Positions 61,375-64,000 of a stretch of 64,000 nucleotides of DNA are shown here, piece after piece. Location: contig JAWKIF010000013.1 of NCBI GenBank assembly GCA_041394405.1, forward strand, positions 160,527 to 224,526, given 5' to 3'. This DNA is from Microthrix sp041394405 (GTDB lineage: Bacteria; Actinomycetota; Acidimicrobiia; Acidimicrobiales; Microtrichaceae). Each line of letters opens with the position of its first letter. Positions within the stretch are counted from its first letter, which is position 1. Under the pieces are notes generated by a model that had not been told where the DNA came from, searched no databases, and worked only from the letters and a program-made list of their open reading frames with translations. The translations under genes were made by a program, and so were the position numbers.

Positions 61375-61645
61375 CCAGAGTCGGGTTGACGACCGGTGTC
61401 ACCGATTGGCCCCTGGCCCATCCATTGTTCGTTGCGCTCGATCTCGCTCAGGACGTGGGGCGTGGGCGGGAGACACTTGAGGCCCGGATTCCCGACGATC
61501 GATGGTCACGAGTCTGGTAGCCGTGTCACGTTCGTCGGCGACACCATGTCTGGCGTCGTCCAAGGCCTGATTCAGTTCACCCAGCTGATCCGTTCGTCAG
61601 CGTGGAGCTCCGGGCGGGCGACGCGGAGGGAGACGTCGCTGTGGC

Positions 61646-62260
61646 TCAGCGGAGTTGGGAACTCTGCCTGCTGTAGGAAGCCGCAGGGGCGGAGTGTTCG
61701 GGACAGTCGACGCGAAGGTCCCGTTCGGGAAGGGCGAGGTCGAGCAGGCGGCAGCGGGCCAGGTCGGCGCCTGCGGGCGGCTGGAAGTGTGCACACGATG
61801 GGCAGCTGCGATTGACCGTGATCACCCCGGCCTGCTGCAGCCGATGGATCTCCTCGAGCACCACCCGCAGCGCCCGTGCCTGGTCGTCGGCCGACGTCGC
61901 CCGCTCGGGCTCCATCAACGGCGCCAACTGGTGGGCCACCCGTTCGGCCAGGTCCCGCCCGGCGGGCGAGAGCCACAACACCTTGGCCCGCCCGTCCAGC
62001 GGGTCCGGGCTCCGCCGCACCAGGCCCTTGTCGACCAGTGCCGCAACGGCGTCGCTCGTCGTGGGCTGGGTCACCGCCAGCTCGGCGGCCAGCTGCCCGA
62101 CGCGCAGAGCGTCAGCGTCGGCCAGTCGTTCGATGACCGATAACCCCAACAGCGACACGCCGTGCGTGGTGGCCACCTCTTGGCGGGCCACCCGGACGGC
62201 TCGGCCCAGCCGCTCGACCGCGGCCAGGAACTTGCGGTCCAGCACCGGGCGTGAGGTCAC
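61646..62260 (-). CDS. MarR family regulator with Cys-rich C-terminal tail
   Basis: About 204 residues from GTG 62260 (ATG 62281 upstream is possible and would overlap the redoxin). The winged-helix domain is typical MarR: SLLGLSVIERLADADALRVG, LAVTQPTTSDAVAALVDKGL, VRRSPDPLDGRAKVLWLS. Beyond the usual end, residues about 155-204 add CPSCAHFQPPAGADLARC and DCPEH, four cysteines and two histidines in a zinc-binding or thiol-switch pattern. It follows the redoxin gene with almost no gap and so shares its transcript. Likely senses redox state or thiol stress; the effector is an inference. Confidence 0.85.
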   Translation of the reverse strand: MTSRPVLDRKFLAAVERLGRAVRVARQEVATTHGVSLLGLSVIERLADADALRVGQLAAELAVTQPTTSDAVAALVDKGLVRRSPDPLDGRAKVLWLSPAGRDLAERVAHQLAPLMEPERATSADDQARALRVVLEEIHRLQQAGVITVNRSCPSCAHFQPPAGADLARCRLLDLALPERDLRVDCPEHSAPAASYSRQSSQLR

Positions 62261-62261
62261 C

Positions 62262-62762
62262 TCACACCCTCGGTGGCACAACCTCGGGGTCGGGTGCGGG
62301 TTCGTCGATCAGCCGGGCGAGTTGCGCACCCACCGCCAGGTCGTCGGCCTGCCCGAACGCCGACGCTCTGAGGGATCCGGCCCGGTCGATGGCGATCAGG
62401 CTGGGGGTGCCCTGCAGGCGGTAGCGGCGCATCGTCACCGGCAGATCCACACCGGGCTCGGCCTCGTCGACCCCCACGGGAAACGTGATGCGGTACTCGT
62501 GGAGGAACGCCTCCAGCGAGGTGGGAGTCATCGCCGCGTGGTGCTCGAACACGGTGTGCAGCCCAAGCACCGTCAGGTCGTTGCCGAAGGTGGCGGCGAT
62601 CCGCTGAGCCTGGGGAAGGCCGTGGCTGACGCATCCCGGGCACAGCATCTGGAACGCCTCGATGACGACGACCTCGCCTCGGAGGTCGGCCAGCTTCAGG
62701 TCCGACGCGGTGTTGAACCACCGGGACACGGCAAGTTCGGGTGCGGTGGGATGGGCGGTCAT
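62262..62762 (-). CDS. Thioredoxin-fold redoxin (AhpC/TSA or TlpA-like)
   Basis: 166-residue protein with a CPGC active site (IEAFQMLCPGCVSHGLPQAQ), followed by TVLGLHTVFEHH and the cis-Pro loop RLQGTPSLIAIDRAG. These are the signs of a TlpA/redoxin oxidoreductase acting in the cytoplasm (no signal peptide). ATG 62762 has GGAGG 5 nt upstream, and a perfect palindrome 13 nt further upstream. It is the first gene of a two-gene unit with the MarR regulator. Confidence 0.85.
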   Translation of the reverse strand: MTAHPTAPELAVSRWFNTASDLKLADLRGEVVVIEAFQMLCPGCVSHGLPQAQRIAATFGNDLTVLGLHTVFEHHAAMTPTSLEAFLHEYRITFPVGVDEAEPGVDLPVTMRRYRLQGTPSLIAIDRAGSLRASAFGQADDLAVGAQLARLIDEPAPDPEVVPPRV

Positions 62763-62774
62763 TGGTCCTCCGGC

Positions 62775-62795
62775 ATATGTAGGACTCCTACATAT
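62775..62795. promoter_or_regulatory. Perfect 21-bp palindromic operator
   Basis: ATATGTAGGA-C-TCCTACATAT, two exact 10-bp arms around one base, 13 bp upstream of the redoxin start. Length, AT-rich ends and spacing are what a MarR dimer binds. It most likely blocks the redoxin-marR promoter, giving autoregulation. Confidence 0.75.
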
Positions 62796-62953
62796 ATGCG
62801 CGGAGCCTGCTGGTCAAGCAACCGGGCGTGGAGTCCCCTTCATCGTGAGCGGAGGGTTGCGATTCGGTGCGCGCACCATCGATATGACCGCTTGTAGCGG
62901 AAGTGGAGGGGCGTCGCTTGCGGAATCCGAACGCACAACGGCTAGTTGGGAGG

Positions 62954-62993
62954 CCGTGAGACGACTAGTCAACGACCCGTGAGACGACTAGTC
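62954..62993. repeat. Two direct repeats before the ATPase gene
   Basis: CCGTGAGACGACTAGTC occurs twice, at 62954-62970 and 62977-62993, period 23 bp; each ends with the palindrome GACTAGTC. The second copy contains TAGTCT just before the GTG at 63001, at the distance of a -10 box for a leaderless transcript. A repressor-binding site is plausible. Confidence 0.6.
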
Positions 62994-63000
62994 TGCGTCT

Positions 63001-64000
63001 GTGGCCACGGAATACGTTCCACGAGACGCCGATCAGGTCCTGGTCGAAATGCTCGAAGACCACGCCGCAGTGCTCGTAGTTGGTCCCCGCGCAGCGGGAA
63101 AGACCACATCCTGCGAGCAGCATGCACGGACGATCATCCGTCTCGGTGACAAGGCTGTTGCCGAGGCGTTTCGGGCCGGCCCAGCTGCGCTTCTTTCGGA
63201 GCGGGACGAGCCGATCCTGGTGGACGAATGGCAGGAAGCCCCGGTCTCACTGCAGGCGATCAAGATCGCTGTCGACGCCAACCCCGGTCGAGGTCGATTC
63301 CTGGTCACCGGGTCGGTGCGAGGCGATATCGACGCACCAACGTGGCCGGGAACCGGTCGATTGGTTCGCCTTCCGATGTACGGGCTGACCGAGCGGGAGA
63401 TTGAAGGCCGGGTCGGACACCGCTCGTGGCTTGGCACCGTGCTCGCCGGCGAGCCGGTCCCGCAGCATCGCTCGAAGGTCGACGTGCGGGGGTATGTGCA
63501 ACGTGCCCTTCGGTCCGGCTTCCCTGAGCCGGCGTTGATGACGACGGATCGTGGGCGTGCGCGCTGGCTCACGTCCTACGTCGACCAACTCGTGACACGG
63601 GACGCACAGTCCATCGCTCCAGGCCGCGACCCGCAACGGCTGCGTTCCTACCTCACCGCGCTGACGCTCAACAGCGCCGGGATCGTCGACGACATCACGC
63701 TGTGGAAGGCGGCCGGGATCGCCAAGGACACGGCCCGGGCCTACGACACCTTGTTGCAGAACCTGCTCGTGATCGATCGGCTTCCGGCGTGGACCAGCAA
63801 CCGACTCAAGCGACTGACGCTGGCACCAAAGCGCTATCTCGTCGACGCGGGTCTGTTCGCAGGGGTGCTCGGCTTGGCCGAGAACGACGTGCTCACCGAC
63901 GGCGACCTGCTTGGTCGGCTCATCGAAACGTTCGTCGTTGCGCAATGCCGCGCCGAGATCGCGCTGATGTCACCCGCACCCAGAATGCACCATCTGCGAA
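63001..64000 (+). CDS. DUF4143-type AAA ATPase (partial)
   Basis: ATP-binding protein of the group with an N-terminal AAA_14 domain and a C-terminal DUF4143 domain, often found near toxin-antitoxin genes. At least 333 residues; it runs off the right edge. Walker A is VVGPRAAGKTT near residue 29; Walker B ILVDEWQEAP; sensor motif FLVTGSVRGD. In the DUF4143 part SYVDQLVTRDAQ and RYLVDAGLFAGVLGL are recognisable. GTG 63001 has no ribosome-binding site upstream; a leaderless start fits the -10-like TAGTCT at 62989-62994. Confidence 0.82.
   Translation, partial: MATEYVPRDADQVLVEMLEDHAAVLVVGPRAAGKTTSCEQHARTIIRLGDKAVAEAFRAGPAALLSERDEPILVDEWQEAPVSLQAIKIAVDANPGRGRFLVTGSVRGDIDAPTWPGTGRLVRLPMYGLTEREIEGRVGHRSWLGTVLAGEPVPQHRSKVDVRGYVQRALRSGFPEPALMTTDRGRARWLTSYVDQLVTRDAQSIAPGRDPQRLRSYLTALTLNSAGIVDDITLWKAAGIAKDTARAYDTLLQNLLVIDRLPAWTSNRLKRLTLAPKRYLVDAGLFAGVLGLAENDVLTDGDLLGRLIETFVVAQCRAEIALMSPAPRMHHLR

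Larger units (their letters stand above)
61107..61645. other. Non-coding region upstream of the synthase operon
   Basis: About 540 nt with no supported gene; both flanking genes point left, so the synthase operon begins here and the MarR gene ends here. It holds a possible promoter for the operon: on the minus strand TAGATT (plus positions 61191-61196), which fits TANNNT and would give a transcript start about 80 nt before the GTG. It also holds a strong hairpin at 61339-61374. No regulator gene lies next to the operon start. Confidence 0.5.

Noticed and set aside
1..64000. CRISPR arrays, tRNA and rRNA genes, insertion sequences
   Set aside because: I looked for regularly spaced repeats, cloverleaf patterns and transposase motifs and saw none. 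A covariance-model search would be needed to exclude small RNAs.

Overview
The window is high-GC DNA with dense, often overlapping genes and frequent GTG starts. It carries a mycofactocin locus, an F420-type luciferase-like oxidoreductase, a mycothiol-enzyme-like (TIGR03083/DinB) protein and a Nei2-type DNA glycosylase. Together these point to an actinobacterium, most plausibly of the class Acidimicrobiia; the class is inference from gene content. No rRNA, tRNA, CRISPR array or insertion sequence was recognised.

Layout. 1-4.5 kb: the 5' part of a PAS-GGDEF-EAL gene that runs off the left edge, then about 2 kb of lower-GC DNA with broken reading frames, ending in a SpeD-like gene whose 3' side looks frameshifted. 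4.7-11.9 kb: mycofactocin precursor and maturation genes mftA-mftB-mftC, an O-methyltransferase, a membrane protein and two Old-Yellow-Enzyme/FadH oxidoreductases of the mycofactocin-associated type. 12-23 kb: housekeeping and hypothetical genes (pyrE, nei2, LLM oxidoreductase, DUF2277, DUF2237, two tandem SGNH-like secreted or anchored proteins, hrpB, a DinB-like protein, a membrane-anchored peptidoglycan amidase). 22-32 kb: a redox module of ETF alpha, acyl-CoA dehydrogenase, FixC-like ETF:quinone oxidoreductase, FixX-like ferredoxin and ETF beta, followed by mftE, a zinc-ribbon protein, a mycofactocin-type SDR and mftF. 32-36.6 kb: a small acidic ORF coupled to a GlcD-like FAD oxidase, a TPP enzyme and a threonine-aldolase-like PLP enzyme. 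36.6-41.1 kb: two more GGDEF-EAL proteins. 41.2-44.3 kb: a divergent pair (lipoprotein hydrolase and membrane metallophosphoesterase).

44.4-61.1 kb holds the most striking system: seven genes on the minus strand, six junctions of which five are 4- to 8-nt overlaps and one a 8-nt gap. They encode a PUFA-synthase-like megasynthase split over two proteins (flavin enoyl-reductase-like domain, KS, AT, ACP and KR on the first; KS, AT, hotdog DH and phosphopantetheinyl transferase on the second), a free ACP, two alpha/beta hydrolases, a UGT-type glycosyltransferase and a membrane-linked methyltransferase. This is a self-contained plan for a secondary lipid or polyketide that is released, glycosylated and methylated. 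Its product cannot be read from the sequence.

61.6-64 kb: a MarR regulator with a cysteine-rich tail, cotranscribed with a thioredoxin-fold redoxin behind a perfect 21-bp palindrome, and the start of a DUF4143-type ATPase that runs off the right edge.

How the pieces fit: MftA is decarboxylated and crosslinked by MftC with MftB, trimmed by MftE and glycosylated by MftF. The SDR and the OYE-type enzymes are candidate users of the cofactor. The ETF, FixC and FixX genes interleaved with mft genes suggest a route for passing electrons on to the quinone pool. mftD and mftR are not in the window.
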